DNA of 64,000 nt from Callorhinus ursinus (lineage: Eukaryota; Chordata; Mammalia; Carnivora; Otariidae), in NCBI RefSeq assembly GCF_003265705.1, contig NW_020312785.1, positions 127,601,514 through 127,665,513 on the forward strand, in the 5' to 3' direction. Position 1 is the stretch's first letter, and each line of letters begins with the position of its first letter. The position numbers and the translations under genes are program-made. The notes under the pieces were generated by a model, which ran no database searches, had not been told where the DNA came from, and worked only from the letters and a program-made list of their open reading frames with translations. Positions 9,825 to 22,787 of the stretch are shown here, in pieces.

Positions 9825-11323
9825 GTTATCCAACCAATCTCCATATTAAGAATTCAAAAACTCCATTTTGGGTTAGTATTTCAACCCTACCAAAACAATC
9901 AACAACCATTAGCATAAAATTAGAAGCATTTACAGTAGTGTATATTATTTGACAAATATGTATATTATTTGACAAACAAACCTAATTTATTGAGTGGAAA
10001 ACTTTCTCTACAGATAATTTTGGTGTTTTATTTCAAAGTTAACAAGCCAGGTTCCATTTTTTTGCCCATGGTTGCATTTATCCCTTGTTCTTGGATCTGC
10101 TACCTTATCAAATGGATAAGCCTTTAAAATCTTCAAGAATCGTAAGGTTCTACAAGGCAGTTTAGAGCACAATAAACCATACTTTAAAGGGGTTTTACAA
10201 ATGACCTATAAAATCATTCAATAGTAAATGTCATAAATAAACTAATCTAAATGATTATTGTTTTTCAACGGCTTCTACTGCCATAGAAAACTTTTTAATG
10301 AAATAGGGCGGGACTTATAATATAGAACACATTTAGCACAGACCGGTTTCCATAAACAGTGGCATAACTAAATAGCAAACACTAAAAATACCTTTAGAAA
10401 TCTTGGTATGACCATGTATGTAGCAGTCATTTAGATGAAATATAAAATAAATTAGATGAAAATAAAATAAATATTTGATCTTTAGATATGAAAAATGAAT
10501 AGTTCAAGTGGATAACAGCTAGCTACTTAAAAAAACAGAACTCATAAGTTCAATTGATAGGCAGCTTTAGTTCTTTGAGTTTTGAAAGTACTTATAGAAG
10601 GACAAGAGGTGATAAATTTGGTCTATTTGTTTCAAAATCAATTTCTTTGAGAAAATAAAAGCAAACATCTAAATACTACTCAAATTTTTTAGAACAAACT
10701 TTGTCTGAAAAGAGGAATCTACTGATATGAAGTTCCCTACAGAGTCTATTATATTATAAAGAGCTTTCTCAATTGCTTTATTATGAAAAAGAATAAGTAC
10801 TTTTTGGAGAGGACATGGAATTCTAGACCATTTTACTTAAGGAGAAATTGTACTTTGTACAATCTGTACAAATCCTTATAGAGTTTGTAATTCATTCCTG
10901 CATGACTTTACTTGACTGGCTCAAAAAAAAAGAAGGTAAGAAATATAACAAAGATTTAATCATTATTTTGAGAATATAATCTCATAACTACAACTGTAAG
11001 ATGGCATTCTGAAGAAACATTTCAAAGGTCATATTAAAAATCAGAGAAAAGTTGTGAACATCTTGAATAAGTATTCATAGAGCAAAATACTTTTAAAAAA
11101 TAGTACTATACTACTGTTACATGATTGGATACTGGTTACTTGGAATAAAATTTCCAGAGACAATATTGTAAATGGATTTTAAAAGCACTCATTTAATTTG
11201 AAATAACTTAAAAAAATAAAATAGCCATTAGTTATCTGAAAGGTGATTCTAGTGATGACAAACATTGTTTTCGAAGGTTTCAATGAAGTTGCTTTTTGAA
11301 ATTAGAATCATAAATGAAATACA
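9823..11323. other. Intronic sequence with one short tandem duplication
   Basis: GTATATTATTTGACAAA occurs at 9940-9956 and again at 9960-9976. No other repeat family or exon was recognised. Confidence 0.5.
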
Positions 11324-11336
11324 AGCAAATATTTTA

Positions 11337-11543
11337 TTTTTTAAAGATTTATTTATTTTGGGAGAGAGAGAGAAAGAGCATGAGCGGAGTGAGGGGCAGA
11401 AGGAGAGAATCTTACAAGCAGACTCCCTGATAAGTGAGGAGCCAGGAGCCAATACTGGGCTCCATCCTACAACCCATGGAGATCATGACCTGAGCTGAAA
11501 CCAAGAGTTGTACGGTTAACTGACTGAGCCACCCAGGTGCCCC
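11337..11543 (-). mobile_element. Can-SINE, minus strand
   Basis: Runs from an AAAGATTTATTTATTTT tail complement through GAGAGAGAGAAAGAGC to CTGAGCCACCCAGGTGCCCC. Target-site duplications AGCAAATATTTTA (11324-11336) and AGCCAATATTTTA (about 11548-11560). Confidence 0.93.
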
Positions 11544-11560
11544 AAAAAGCCAATATTTTA

Positions 11561-13979
11561 AAATCTAATCGTCATTCTTGAAATTTATGGAAGAAAGTTA
11601 ACCATTCTTTTCTCTTCTTGGTAAAAAAAAAATGAGGGATTGAGTTTTATTCAACATTTCCCTAAATTAGGATTACACAGCATAAATTATATTTATATCT
11701 ATACAGATACAGATAAAAATTCCAGATATGCTGCAAGAAACCAAGTGAACTATTTCAGTAGTCAATTTTCCTCTGTTTTCAAGACTAACTTATAAAAAAA
11801 ATATTTTACTGTAATGGTCAAATTATATGAATGTATTAATTACATTTATAGCATTTCACCTTTGAGAAAATTATAGATCACAATATTCTTGTACATTTCA
11901 ATTTTAAAACTATAAATAGTCCGTAATTATGTAATTAAAGTACCAACATTAGAGCAATTTTGCATTGATCTCATTCCCCACTAGAGTGCAGTATGAATTT
12001 AAAATTAAAACTACAGTATCTGGAGATTCCCATAACACTAGGCATAAAAATAGCATTACTGTAATTTTGTAAATATATAATACATATACACATATTCATA
12101 TACACAATATTCAGCTTTTGTGGTATGCATATATATAGTACATCTAATTAATTCCATGTAAATTCACCAAAATTTAGCTATAAAAATCAGACATTAAAAA
12201 TAAATTGGAGGAATGTCACAGAAAAGCAGACACTCTAAATCAATCTAATAATCATGTTACTATAAGTTCTCTATTAATGAGCAGCAACTGTTTTATATAG
12301 TTTTCTGATTTAAATATCACTGTGGAACTTTAAAAATTAGGACATTTTAATTAGTATTATCTTACTTTTATGATAGGAAAATGATATTATAAAAGATTAC
12401 AGGAGATAAGTCAAGGTTAATGGATTATTTCAATTACAGTTTTTATTATATCATGGCATTAAACCAAATTTGTCAGTCTCAATAAGATTATGGTTTTCAC
12501 AAGGTGAAGAAAAGCTTACTAAATATTCAAGGATTCACACACAAAATTAAACTGGGAATGTCAGGATGAGATACAGAATGCAACTTTTAAATATATTCTT
12601 TTCCCTTCTTAGGCAGTGGGCTTTTAGAATTGTAAACTCACAATCAGAATTTCTAGTGTGAGGCCTCAGATAAAGAAAACCCTACCTTACTCTTCAAGTG
12701 ACCCATCATGAAATCATGGCTAGAATATCTTTGAGAGCAAGCAAGAGCTCATAGTTTAATGTCAAAAATAAAAACAAAGGCAAGTCTTATCTTTTTAATA
12801 AAAGGCATTCTATTAAAACCATATTCAGTAGATGTATCTTAAATTTCAATGTAATTAATGTCATCTCTTAAAGTTTCAAAATCCTATGAAAAAACTTCAT
12901 AATGACAATATATTTTTACAAATAAGCTACAGATATTTCCCTATATTCTGGCCTTTTAAAGTTATTTTTGCTTTTTTTTTTAATTTTAGGAATCTCTTTT
13001 GAAATCAGTCATGACTTTGGGGCCTCATTGGCAAAATCTGACCCCCTGGATTTAAGCCATCCAGTATCATGCCACCAGGGTGTTGAGGCCAGATTATGAG
13101 CCATGCTCCTGAGTTCTCATGCTATATTTTTTATGATGCTATTTTAAATATTAACCCTGTTCCCTTGAAAATGCACCAAAAATTTTTGTGCTTTCATCTG
13201 TATCCTACTTTGCATCTAAAACAGCTTATATAAAACTTAAGAGTGGTTTGCCCCAGAAAAACTTCTGAAGATCTAAATTAGAGAGAGATTGCTTTGGCTT
13301 CTATCTGGTGAAAATTTCTGTGAGAGGAGGAACCAGGAACCCAGATCAGTGAAAAGTGATTTGACAAACATATTTAAAGCACCTCCTCTGTGTGCAGCAC
13401 CCTTTTAGACACTTGGGGGTATCAGCATTCCCAAAAAAGCAAATATCCTAGTCTTCTTTGGAGTTTGAGAAGAGAGTGAAAATGTAGGTTATATTGACTT
13501 TAGGATGACCTGATGATCGGTTACATGCCAAGAAAGAGTAAAACTGGTATTTATTGCAATTAAGATTTAAGTTTGCAAATTCAGCAGTTGGATGCTTGAA
13601 TTATTCATTTATTTCAAGAAACAGCTTTGCCTTTGTCTTATTCATAATACTTAAAAGTCCCAAGATTTTTTTTTCATGAACTTTATCTTCTTCAGACATA
13701 TTTTGTTATTTGTGTGATATCAGCTGTTGTCTATGTCTGGTTTTTCTTTATAATACAGACTTTCTCATGATATTATGCATGCAGTTTTAGCATAACCATT
13801 CTTATGAATGATACAATTACTCTTATTTCAATATTTCCTTTCACATACCCCCACCCTGGTATCCAAGGATTAGAGAAGATACTACTGATAGTTCAGAATA
13901 TCTTCAGACTGCATAAAAATATTTTCTCATATTAAGAGAAAATTCCCTGAAACAATTTGTGCATTCCAACTGTGGCAGA
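11561..13979. other. Long intronic stretch, mostly unique
   Basis: AT-rich, with no Can-SINE, L1 or splice-flanked open frame. About 13360-13440 (CCTCTGTGTGCAGCACC) may be a worn L2/L3 scrap. A somewhat GC-richer patch lies at 13010-13110. Confidence 0.5.
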
Positions 13980-14790
13980 CATGCCCTAAGATAGTCTATG
14001 TCATAGTGGTCAGACCTTTGCACAGTCTACTCCCCTGGAGTGTAGGCAGAACCCATAACTTGCTTCCACCAATAGAATATGGTAGAGGTGATGGGATGTA
14101 TGTAATTATGCAGATATGATTATGTTACATGAGATGAAACTGCAATGCCTATCAGATGAAGAGAGACTTTCTTTCCCTTGCTAGCTTTGAAAAAGCAAGC
14201 TGCCAAGTTACAAGCTTCCCTATGGATAGGTCCACCTGGCAAGGAGGTTAGGGTAGTCTCGACCAACAGCCAGGAAGAAACTGAGGCCATCATAACCAAC
14301 TGAATGGTACCAATAAAATGAGTGAGGAAGTGGTTTCTTCCCTAGTCAAACCTTAGATGAGACCAGAGCCCTGGCTTATATCTTGGTAAACAAGTTCTAG
14401 AAACCTAAGGAATAAAAAAGTCTGACACCACTTCCTTTAATTAGCTTTCTTATTCAGTATTTCATGTAGCCATTAGCCCTGTGCTCTCAGATGATATGTT
14501 TTGTTTAGAGCTGTTTTGCTCCAAAACTCTTAAGCCTACACAAAGTAATTGGTATATCACTGAGTAATTTGATTCTGAGTAAGAGTGTTTTAACTGTAGC
14601 CAATCAGAGAACTTTTTATGTTTAGCCTTTCTCTTCTTGCTCATCAGCTGCAAGCTGACAGAGGATCCAGAGAAACCAGCTAAACAATGTCTGGATTCTT
14701 GATGCTCAGAAGCTATGAGATTATAAATCTGTGCTATTTTAAGTCCCTCAATTCACTGTGATAATGTTATACAACAAGAAATACCTAATA
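13980..14790 (+). mobile_element. MaLR/MLT1-like LTR with internal extra sequence
   Basis: Begins near TGTGGCAGACATGCCC. It carries ACTTGCTTCCACCAATAGAA, AAAGCAAGCTGCCAAGTTAC and CCTTAGATGAGACCAGAGCC, then after about 260 unmatched bases resumes at GAGGATCCAGAGAAACCAGC and ends with AGCTATGAGATTATAAATCT and ACAACAAGAAATACCTAATA, the MLT1-type 3' end. Family recognition is by eye. Confidence 0.6.
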
Positions 14791-16072
14791 TATCAACTAA
14801 CTCTTCTATATTCTATCAGTAAAATTAGGAATTAACCCAAATTTCCAAGAAAATGTATTTGTTTGTTAAGAATAAGCCCTCAACAATTTCCCACCACAGC
14901 TTTTTCAAAAAGGTTTGAGTCACGTCTTCCTTAAATATTTCCATTTAACACATATCTGCTGTCTCTGAACTTCACACATATAAAGCATATTCAAGTAAAA
15001 CAAAGAGAAAAATAATTCCCCCATGAAGATCTAATTCTCCTGACATAAATCCATGACAGACATCACTAATTATGACACTCTTCCCTTCTGAGCCTGGATT
15101 TGGTTTCACACACTCAATACATCAATGTAGGGATCCACAAATTGTTCAGATTTGCCATATAAGATGAAACTGTATTTGCTATACAAAATACATTGACAAA
15201 TATATCACTGTCAAATTGACTTAGATAGCGATTAAAAAATAAGACAAAACTTAAAAAAATAAAAAATAAGGCAAAACTATGTAGTAGTCATGTAACATAG
15301 TTTTTCCATTATCAGGATGATAAGCTTGAAGATCATTAATTAAGTTTGTATAGCTCAATAATTCTAGACCCAATAAAAACAATCCAAGTTTTAAATGACT
15401 TTATTATAGCAGTTATTATAAATAAAAAGTTACGCAGGGTGGTAAATTTAAGACAGAACATAACTGTATACATAAACAGAGGGTTTTTTGTGCGTAGAAT
15501 ACTTCAGTAAAGATTTCATTTATACTCATATTTCTCAAATGCATTATATTCAGATTTAAGTTCCAAATAGAGACATGACAGATGTGAATATAGGTCTAAG
15601 AAGAGATGTGAAAGACCATTAAATGTTAGAGGATTCATAAATTTAAATTATAACAAATTAGGTTTCTTAGACCAAAAAAAAAAAAGATTAAGAAGAACCT
15701 TAATAATGGGCTTAAAATATATAAAAGAATATTATTAAATTGAAGGTGGTTTTCATTTCTCTTAATGAAAGAATAATACTACATGACTTTAAACTACAGC
15801 ATGAATAATTTAGGCTACATACAGTACTATAATTAAGAAAGTTCTTTGGCTGGGTCTTTTTCTTTTCTTTTTGTTTTTTAATAGATTTTTATCCATCTAG
15901 GGTAGTTAAAATTAAATCCTTTTAAAGATAAAAAGATGAATTCTGCTCTTTTCAAATGCTCTGATCTCCAGAGAATGAAAAATTTCACTAACAAAGATTC
16001 TTCAAGAAATGAAGTTTCCTATAAAAGTATATTTATATCCCACCATTAATACATATTTTTTCATTAAAAAAT
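14791..16072. other. Intronic sequence, nothing recognised
   Basis: AT-rich and unique as far as I can tell. There are short A-runs and no exon candidates. Confidence 0.5.
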
Positions 16073-16084
16073 CTTTAGTAGGCA

Positions 16085-16278
16085 GGGCACCTGCCTCAAT
16101 CAGTTAAGCGGCTGTCTTTGGCTCAGGTCATGATCCTGAGGTCCTGGGATCAAGCCTTGCATCTGGCTCCCTGCTCAGCAGGAAATCATCTTCTCCCTCT
16201 ACCTCTAACCCTCCCCCAGCTAGTGCTCTGTCTCTCTCTCCATATATAACAAATAAATAAATAAAATCTTAAAAAATG
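16085..16278 (+). mobile_element. Can-SINE with damaged head
   Basis: GGTCATGATCCTGAGGTCCT and ATAAATAAATAAAATCTT identify it. The head reads GGGCACCTGCCTCAATCAGT, missing part of the GGGTGGCTCAG box. Target-site duplications TTTAGTAGGCA (16074-16084) and TTTAATAGGCA (16279-16289). Confidence 0.93.
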
Positions 16279-16689
16279 TTTAATAGGCAAATAAATTATA
16301 ATTTCCCCTTTCAATGTTGCTTTTTAATTGAAATGGAATTTAGCAAAATATTGAGTCTCAGAGCAATTAGTAGTTTTTTTTCACTTTCTTTGTAGCTTGA
16401 GTTTTTTCTTTTTTTCAATTTTCAACAATATACATATTTCATGTTTTTGTTATTCTACTTTTATAATCCAGAAAAAGGTAATTAAGAAAAGAAAGTACTA
16501 ATTTTTATTTAGATTAAGATTTATTCAAGAGATATGGGATACAAAACCACAAGTTTCACTATATCAATACCTGGATTTTACTAAATATCAATTCTAATTC
16601 TCTAGTGAACCCAAAGATCACTTTAACGAGCTCTGAACATGAATTCATAGTATAAAGAGCAAGGCTTATCAAAGTGTACTTATCCTAAT

Positions 16690-16800
16690 ATTTTTCAGGT
16701 GTGTGGTCTCCAGAAAATCCTTCATCCCTCTGGCTCTGTTTCCACATTTGTGAAAGAGGTGGACAAATGATCTCTGTTTCCTTCTAATGCTACAAAATGT
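16690..16800 (+). repeat. MIR fragment
   Basis: GTGTGTGGTCTCCAGAAAAT, CCTCTGGCTCTGTTTCCACA and TTTGTGAAAGAGGTGGAC follow the central MIR order (tgtgaccttg, cctcagtttcc, tctgtaaaatgggg). Confidence 0.55.
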
Positions 16801-17014
16801 AGCCCAGTTTGGGAAAGTGATATTTTAAACTCATACTCATGTTTCCATTATTGACCTCACTGCAACATTGTGTTTTGCCTTTAGAATAAATTTTTTACTC
16901 TGGTATTTGTTTGGACTTCAAGAGTTGATAAATGATTTTCACATATATTTTCTCAATTAATTTTCTTCTAATTGTGCCAGATTTCAAATCTTGAGCAATG
17001 TATGTTATATATTA

Positions 17015-17065
17015 ATTAATTGATAAAACTACTGCTTTTGATTAATTGTTAAGACTACTGCTTTT
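17015..17065. repeat. Two-copy 26-base tandem repeat at an L1 insertion site
   Basis: ATTAATTGATAAAACTACTG... (17015-17039) is followed by ATTAATTGTTAAGACTACTG... (17041-17065). The second copy ends with the L1 target-site duplication. Confidence 0.8.
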
Positions 17066-18137
17066 CCTTTTGCACAGCAAAGGAAATCATCAACAAAACA
17101 AAAAGACAACCTACTGAATGGGGGAAGACATGCAATGTCTTGCAAATGATATATCCAATAAGGGGTTAATATCCAAATAAAATAAGGATTTGGTCCAAGT
17201 TAACAACAAAAAACAAACAATCTGATTAAAAAATGGGCACAGGACTGGAACAGACATTTTTCCAAAAACATACAGATTGCCAACAGACACATGAAAATAT
17301 GTTCAACATCACTCATCATCAGGAAAATGCAAATCAAAACCAGAATGAAATATCACCTCACACCTATTAGAATAGCTAAAATCAGGAATAAAAGAAACAC
17401 ATGTTGGTGAGGATGTGGAGAAAAAGGAATCCTCATGCACTGTTGGTGGGAATGCATTGGTACAGCCACTCCAGAAAACAGTATGGAGTTTCCTCAAAAA
17501 ATTAAAATTTCTGAGTATTTACCCGGAAAAAAGAAAATACAAACTAAAAAAGATATATGCACCCCTATGTTTATTGCAGCATTATTTACAATAGCCAAAC
17601 ATGGAAGCAACCTCAGCATTTACAATAGATGAATGGATAAGGAAAATATAGTATATATACACAATGGAATATTTCACAGCCATAAAGGATAAGATTGTGC
17701 CATTTGGGACAACATGGATGGACCTAAAGATATTATGTTAAGTGAAATAAGTCAGATTGAAAAAGCCTAATACCATATGATTCCACTTATATGTAAAATC
17801 TAAAAAAATAAATGAATAAACAAACAAAAGGCAGAATCAGACCTATAAATACAAAGAACAAACTGGTACGTGCCAGACAGGGATGGGCAAAATGGGTGAA
17901 AGGAAATAGGAGATACAGGCTTCCACTTGTGGAATGAACACATCAATGAAATAAAAGGCACAGCATGAGGAATATAGTCAGTGACCATTTAATAGCATTG
18001 TATGGTGACAGATGGTAGCTACACTTGGGATGAGTATAGCATAATGTATAAACTTGTCAAGTCACTATGTTGTACACCTGAAACTAATGTAATATTGTGT
18101 GCCAACTATACTCAAATTTTTTTTAAATTTTAAAAAA
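17066..18137 (+). mobile_element. 5'-truncated LINE-1 (end of ORF2 plus 3' UTR)
   Basis: Starts inside ORF2 (CCTACTGAATGGGGGAAGAC), passes GGTGAGGATGTGGAGAAAAA and TTGCAGCATTATTTACAATA, then 3' UTR text (TGTTGTACACCTGAAACTAA) and an A-rich end. ORF2 is broken by stops. Target-site duplications AAGACTACTGCTTTT (17051-17065) and AAGACTATTGCTTTT (18138-18152) give exact bounds. Confidence 0.95.
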
Positions 18138-18152
18138 AAGACTATTGCTTTT

Positions 18153-18862
18153 GATTGATACCTCTCAGAATTAAACTACTCAAGCAAAATCTTGGTAGCC
18201 CAAGAGTCAAGAATGGGCAAGAGCATAGAATGCCAAGAAGTCCCTTACCACTCAAGGTTTTATAGATTTGTCATGTCATATACCTCTAATTTTTAAATTT
18301 ACGGTAGTGCTATGTGGCTATTAAATAGAAAAAATCCTTTTTTAAATCCTATCTTTTGAGTTATATTTAAATTAAAATGTTTTAAATAAAGATGGTTTTC
18401 CTTTCAGAAATGCTGAAATCAGCAGATATGTGGCTGTACTTTGAATGTTATTTACTATGAACTTTAATTCATTATAAATGTAATCTACCAAATGAGAGAA
18501 TGAGCTACTTTATCTGATCCAAAGTGCCAGTGATGAAAATGGGTAAGGCCATGGAAATTTTAAAATTGTCAATTTGGGGGAATAAAGGTATTGAGCAACA
18601 CTGGACTAGGAAAGAAATAGAACACTAAGAGAACATTTTAGCCAAATGAAACACTATAATAGATAAATGTTTAGACACAGTATTCTCAATCTCATATTTA
18701 TTTCTAACTCAGTGATGCTTATCAGTAAAACAACTTTTATTGCAGCCTTAGTGCAAGCTAAACTACAATGTTATGTGCAAAAAGCATGCATAAGTGACAT
18801 TTTTTTCCTCAAAACAATTCACAAATATTTAAATATGTTGCAAACCATTCAGCACTCATGAT
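18153..18862. other. Intronic sequence, nothing recognised
   Basis: No repeat family or exon recognised; the 64-codon open frame at 18667-18861 has no supporting features. Confidence 0.5.
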
Positions 18863-18864
18863 CT

Positions 18865-18896
<32 letters not shown>

Positions 18897-18901
18897 TTTT
18901 T
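18863..18901. repeat. Long T-rich tract
   Basis: CTTTTTCTTTTCTTTTC followed by an uninterrupted T run of more than 20 bases. It could be the A-tail of a minus-strand retrocopy whose body (18902 on) I do not recognise, or a simple repeat. Confidence 0.85.
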
Positions 18902-19379
18902 AAGGATTCCTGTCCCACCTGGAAAAACACCCTGGTAAGGGAGATGTTAGTTACATTGTATCTGAAATCTGTCCAGGAAAGAAAGAGAATTTGTCACTGA
19001 TTGTTTTCTCAACCTAATGACCTGTTAACCTAAGAACACTCTTAACTCTCAGATCAAAGACAGGACAATGGTGGAAAGTTGGCATGATAGAATATATTGT
19101 ACTAAACTCCTGCTAGCTTATTTTAATCCAACTCTTAATACTAATACTTTGCCAAACTGGAATAGGCCTAAATTGAGACATCCCTGGACAAAAGGTCACA
19201 CTTCTAACTATTTCAAAATTCAACTTAGTTTTACATTCCAATCGCTTAATTAAGCAAGTTTACTCAATATGCACTGCAGTTAAAAAGTGAGACTTCTTCA
19301 GGAACTTGAAATTAAGAAAAGTATCTGAGGAATTAACCTTTGAAATAGATACATTATGGGTTAGAAAAGAGACCTTTTC
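18902..19379. other. Unassigned sequence beside the T tract
   Basis: If the T tract is a retrocopy tail, this would be the 3' end of the copied RNA on the minus strand. No AATAAA lies just before the tail and no family was recognised. Confidence 0.4.
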
Positions 19380-19950
19380 TAAACTTTTCTAAAGTTACCA
19401 TGAAGTAAAATGCTCCCAGGCCAGCACCAATTCGGAGGCAACTTAAAATAATTTGAACAAAGGCATCCAGATTTATGAGGAAATATTGACTTTAAGGGAT
19501 TGTCAACAAGGAAAGCATGCGAAAGAGTTAGAGAGACAAGGGTCACGTGGATCTAGTAAGGCACTGTTGGGAGGAGACCATGCCTGAAGAAAAGAACTGG
19601 CTTTTGATACGACCATATCTGTTGTGACAACAGAGTTGTTGCAGGCTTCAGCATCCTGATGCCACAAAACTCTTAGATCCTTTAATTCTACCTGTCCTGA
19701 TTATGTGACCAGCAACAACCTTTTGACTTTGATCTTTCCTTTTATGTATCCAGGGGAGATGTGTATAAGGGGAGAATGAGCTGATCATAGGAACCTGATA
19801 TGTTTTGATCCCATGAAGTCCATTCCTTCTGAAATCCTGGTGTCTTACTTCATTTCATGCTCCTGCTGGATGCACTATACCTCAGTGTTCAAAAAATAGA
19901 CTTGTTTAAGACCAGTGTTCAGAGTAATTGGCATCAATACCATATTTGAA
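19380..19950 (+). mobile_element. Candidate retroviral-type LTR, family not identified
   Basis: GC-richer than its surroundings, with LTR-like order: a TATA-like GTGTATAAGGGGAGA near 19760, GATCATAGGAACCTGATATG and TCCTGGTGTCTTACTTC, a poly(A)-signal-like CAAAAAATAGACTTG near 19890, then TAATTGGCATCAATACC. Ends are guesses; no second LTR or internal region seen. Confidence 0.4.
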
Positions 19951-20039
19951 ATGTGTTCACAATTAATTCATATTTTACAACACTAATGAAAAAAAGTCAG
20001 GGCTTTTTAAGTGTTTAAAAAAAAACCTAATAATTTAGA

Positions 20040-20240
20040 AACACTTTTCTTCTAGATGCCATACATTGATGAAACACTTTATAAATATTAGTTCATTTAA
20101 TTCTCAAAACATCGCCAATGAGGGTTATACTGTATCCTATAATTAACCCAAATTTATAGATGAGAAAACAGAGGCACTAAGTAGCAGAGCTGGATTTTGA
20201 GCTCAGTCTCTGGTTCTAGAGCCAGTGACTAACGATGTCT
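20040..20240 (+). repeat. MIR SINE
   Basis: AAACACTTTATAAATATTAG, TCATTTAATTCTCAAAACAT, ATAGATGAGAAAACAGAGGC, AGTAGCAGAGCTGGATTTTG and TCTAGAGCCAGTGACTAAC follow the MIR core and tail order closely. Confidence 0.85.
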
Positions 20241-21731
20241 TCAATCTAGATTGTAGCAAATAAGGAGCATGTACAATCTAAAATCCCCTCACACATGAAA
20301 AGGCAAATTCTTTGTGCAGATTTTTAACAAAATATAGGGGCTGCTCTTTACTGAAATCTATCCATTTCTTGGTTCGGTACCTTTTCCTAGCAGCAACTTT
20401 TAACTGGCATCTTGTCATCTGAACACACTGCAGTCATTTACTTAATTGAGATCTATTAAAATAAGATGGCTAAGCACTAATCAACAACATATGTTTTTCA
20501 ATTAACTGGTAATACAATTTATTTCTCATGCTCATGCTAACTAATGGGGCACTCTGAGTGGTTTTAAAAGTATTTAAGACCATAATTTACAAAAATTAAC
20601 TCTTAAAATACGAAATTAACTTTGAAAAGAGTGACTCATTTCTTTCGTTCTCTCTTACTCTCTCTATACATACACACAGGAGTATACTTTTTAAATACGA
20701 CATAAATGTTTAATTCATTTTGTAGGAAGAATGAAGTACTGAAATCAGAAGGAAACACATTTCCTTTCATGAGGAATATTTAGATATTTATATATTCTTA
20801 GTAACATTTAATTTCACAGACCTGTGCCAATTCACAGTTTTCAAACTTCTGTTTAAAGGGAAAAGTAATAACTAAGGAGAGATTTGAATCAGAAGCAGGG
20901 AAACCCAAAAAGGAAGGGAGGGAGTTGGGAGGATACGGGGTAAATTTGGGTGAGTTTGTAGACCTGAATAAACTGGTTCACATTATCTAAAGAAAGATGT
21001 CACAGGAATATAAATTTTTCTTCTCCCCACCACCAGAAACCTCACATTTTTAGATTTGTCTTGCATGTTTCTCTTCGGGGGAGGACAATAAGTCAAATTT
21101 AAATAACTCAAAATTGTTTTGCCTGGCATCTACAAAAGCAGCTGTTAACAGACAGGGGACCTAAGAAGATGATTCTATATTGCCTTGTATCCGGGTGAAA
21201 GTGTCCCATTGTTCATTAAGCAAACACTACCTTCCAAATGATAATAGGACATCCTAGAAAGTGAGCTCTACTTATGGAGCTATGTATATGCTAACCATCA
21301 TATGCCATCTGTTATTCTTTACTAAGTCTAACGTACTTTTGCCCTGATGTGCTTGCATTGTTTGGAAAATAAACACTTACCCATTATATTCAACAATAAA
21401 AATGGCCCAGTGGGTGTAATGAAGCAATAAAAACAGTGTTCTTGGCAAGTGCTGCCATCACAGTTTGAGACTTTATATTGTTGCTGAGGAGTAATTTCTA
21501 AAACAATTACTTGTGGGCAAATATATTGATAATACTCACATACAGTCAAAGTTGAGAAGCAAACCTACGAGACAGAAAATCTGAAGTTCAGACTGACATT
21601 CTCTCCATGTTTTGGCATATCTCCTGGGCTCAGATTCCACACCATGTATTAATTTTATTCTGGCTTGTGCCCTCTGTGATGATAGTTGCATTTAAGGAGT
21701 GTAGCAAATCGATTTTTGAGGATAGTTCTTT
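20241..21731. other. Intronic sequence, nothing recognised
   Basis: No Can-SINE or L1 and no supported exon. A purine-rich stretch lies at 20870-20960 and a short CT tract at 20640-20660. Confidence 0.5.
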
Positions 21732-21747
21732 ACAAAGGTATTTTTTT

Positions 21748-21940
21748 TTAAGATTTTATTTATTTATTTCACAGAAAGATAGAGAGAGAACACAAGTAGG
21801 CAGAGAGGCAGGCAGAGGGAGACGGAGAAGCAGGCTCCCCACAGAGCAGGGAGCCCGATGTGGGGCTCGATCCGAGGACACTGGGATCATGACCTGAGCC
21901 AAAGGCAGATGCTTAACTGACTGAGCCACCCAGGCGCCTC
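21748..21940 (-). mobile_element. Can-SINE, minus strand
   Basis: AAGATTTTATTTATTTATTT through GGCAGGCAGAGGGAGACGGA to CTGAGCCACCCAGGCGCCTC. Exact 16-base target-site duplications ACAAAGGTATTTTTTT at 21732-21747 and 21941-21956 suggest a fairly recent insertion. Confidence 0.96.
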
Positions 21941-21956
21941 ACAAAGGTATTTTTTT

Positions 21957-22560
21957 AATTCTTATATTGGTAACCTTACTTTCATTTCAAATTAGTGAAA
22001 AGTTCTTTTTGAAATGACTAGAGGTAATTTCTCCAAATACATGTGTTGAGGATTTTGCTGTGGTCACTGAGCATAATGTCTAGCAGCTACAAGTTCATAA
22101 AGCAATTGTTCATGGGTTTTAAACGATCAAAGTTATGTAAATAGTAACCTAGAATTATGGAACAAGTTCGCAGGAACTATCTGAAGTCACTTGGTATTGA
22201 GGTAAAACTAAATATTGATACGTATAAAATTGATCTCTATGAATTACCTCAGGCTTCTCCAGCATTCCTTCATAAAATCGCAATCCTTTAAACACACCCA
22301 ACCATTAGAAATAATAAGTAATATGACATAGATATGGGGCTTTCTTTTCTCTATATAGATAGCTTTCCATTCTTGTGATTTTGGGTGGAATTCAGCTATG
22401 TTAAAAATAACAAGAACATGACCTATTATTTTACAATGACTATTTACAAAGGATATTCTATGAAATTCTAAAATCTACAAAAAATGTTTAAAAATAGCAA
22501 AAATTCATATTCAAACAAGTTTTTTTCTTTCAGATTACATGACTTGTTATTCATCTATAA
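21957..22560. other. Intronic sequence, nothing recognised
   Basis: Unique sequence as far as can be judged by eye. Confidence 0.5.
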
Positions 22561-22576
22561 GAAACATGCCCAATTT

Positions 22577-22771
22577 GGGGTCACCTGGGTGGCTCAGTCA
22601 GTTAAACATCTGACTCTTGATTTTGGCTCAGGTCATGACCTCAAGGTCTTGGATCTAGCTCGGGTAGGGCTCTGCACTCAGCAGGGAATCTGCTTGAGAT
22701 TCACTCTCTCTTCCTCTCCACTGCCCCTCCCCCCGTTTTCTCTCTCTAAAAATAAATAAATCTTAAAAAAA
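22577..22771 (+). mobile_element. Can-SINE, plus strand (TGACTCTTGATTT type)
   Basis: Head GGGTCACCTGGGTGGCTCAG with CATCTGACTCTTGATTTTGG, an older subtype than those with CTGCCTTCGGCTC. Target-site duplications GAAACATGCCCAATTT (22561-22576) and GAAATATGCCCAATTT (22772-22787). Confidence 0.95.
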
Positions 22772-22787
22772 GAAATATGCCCAATTT

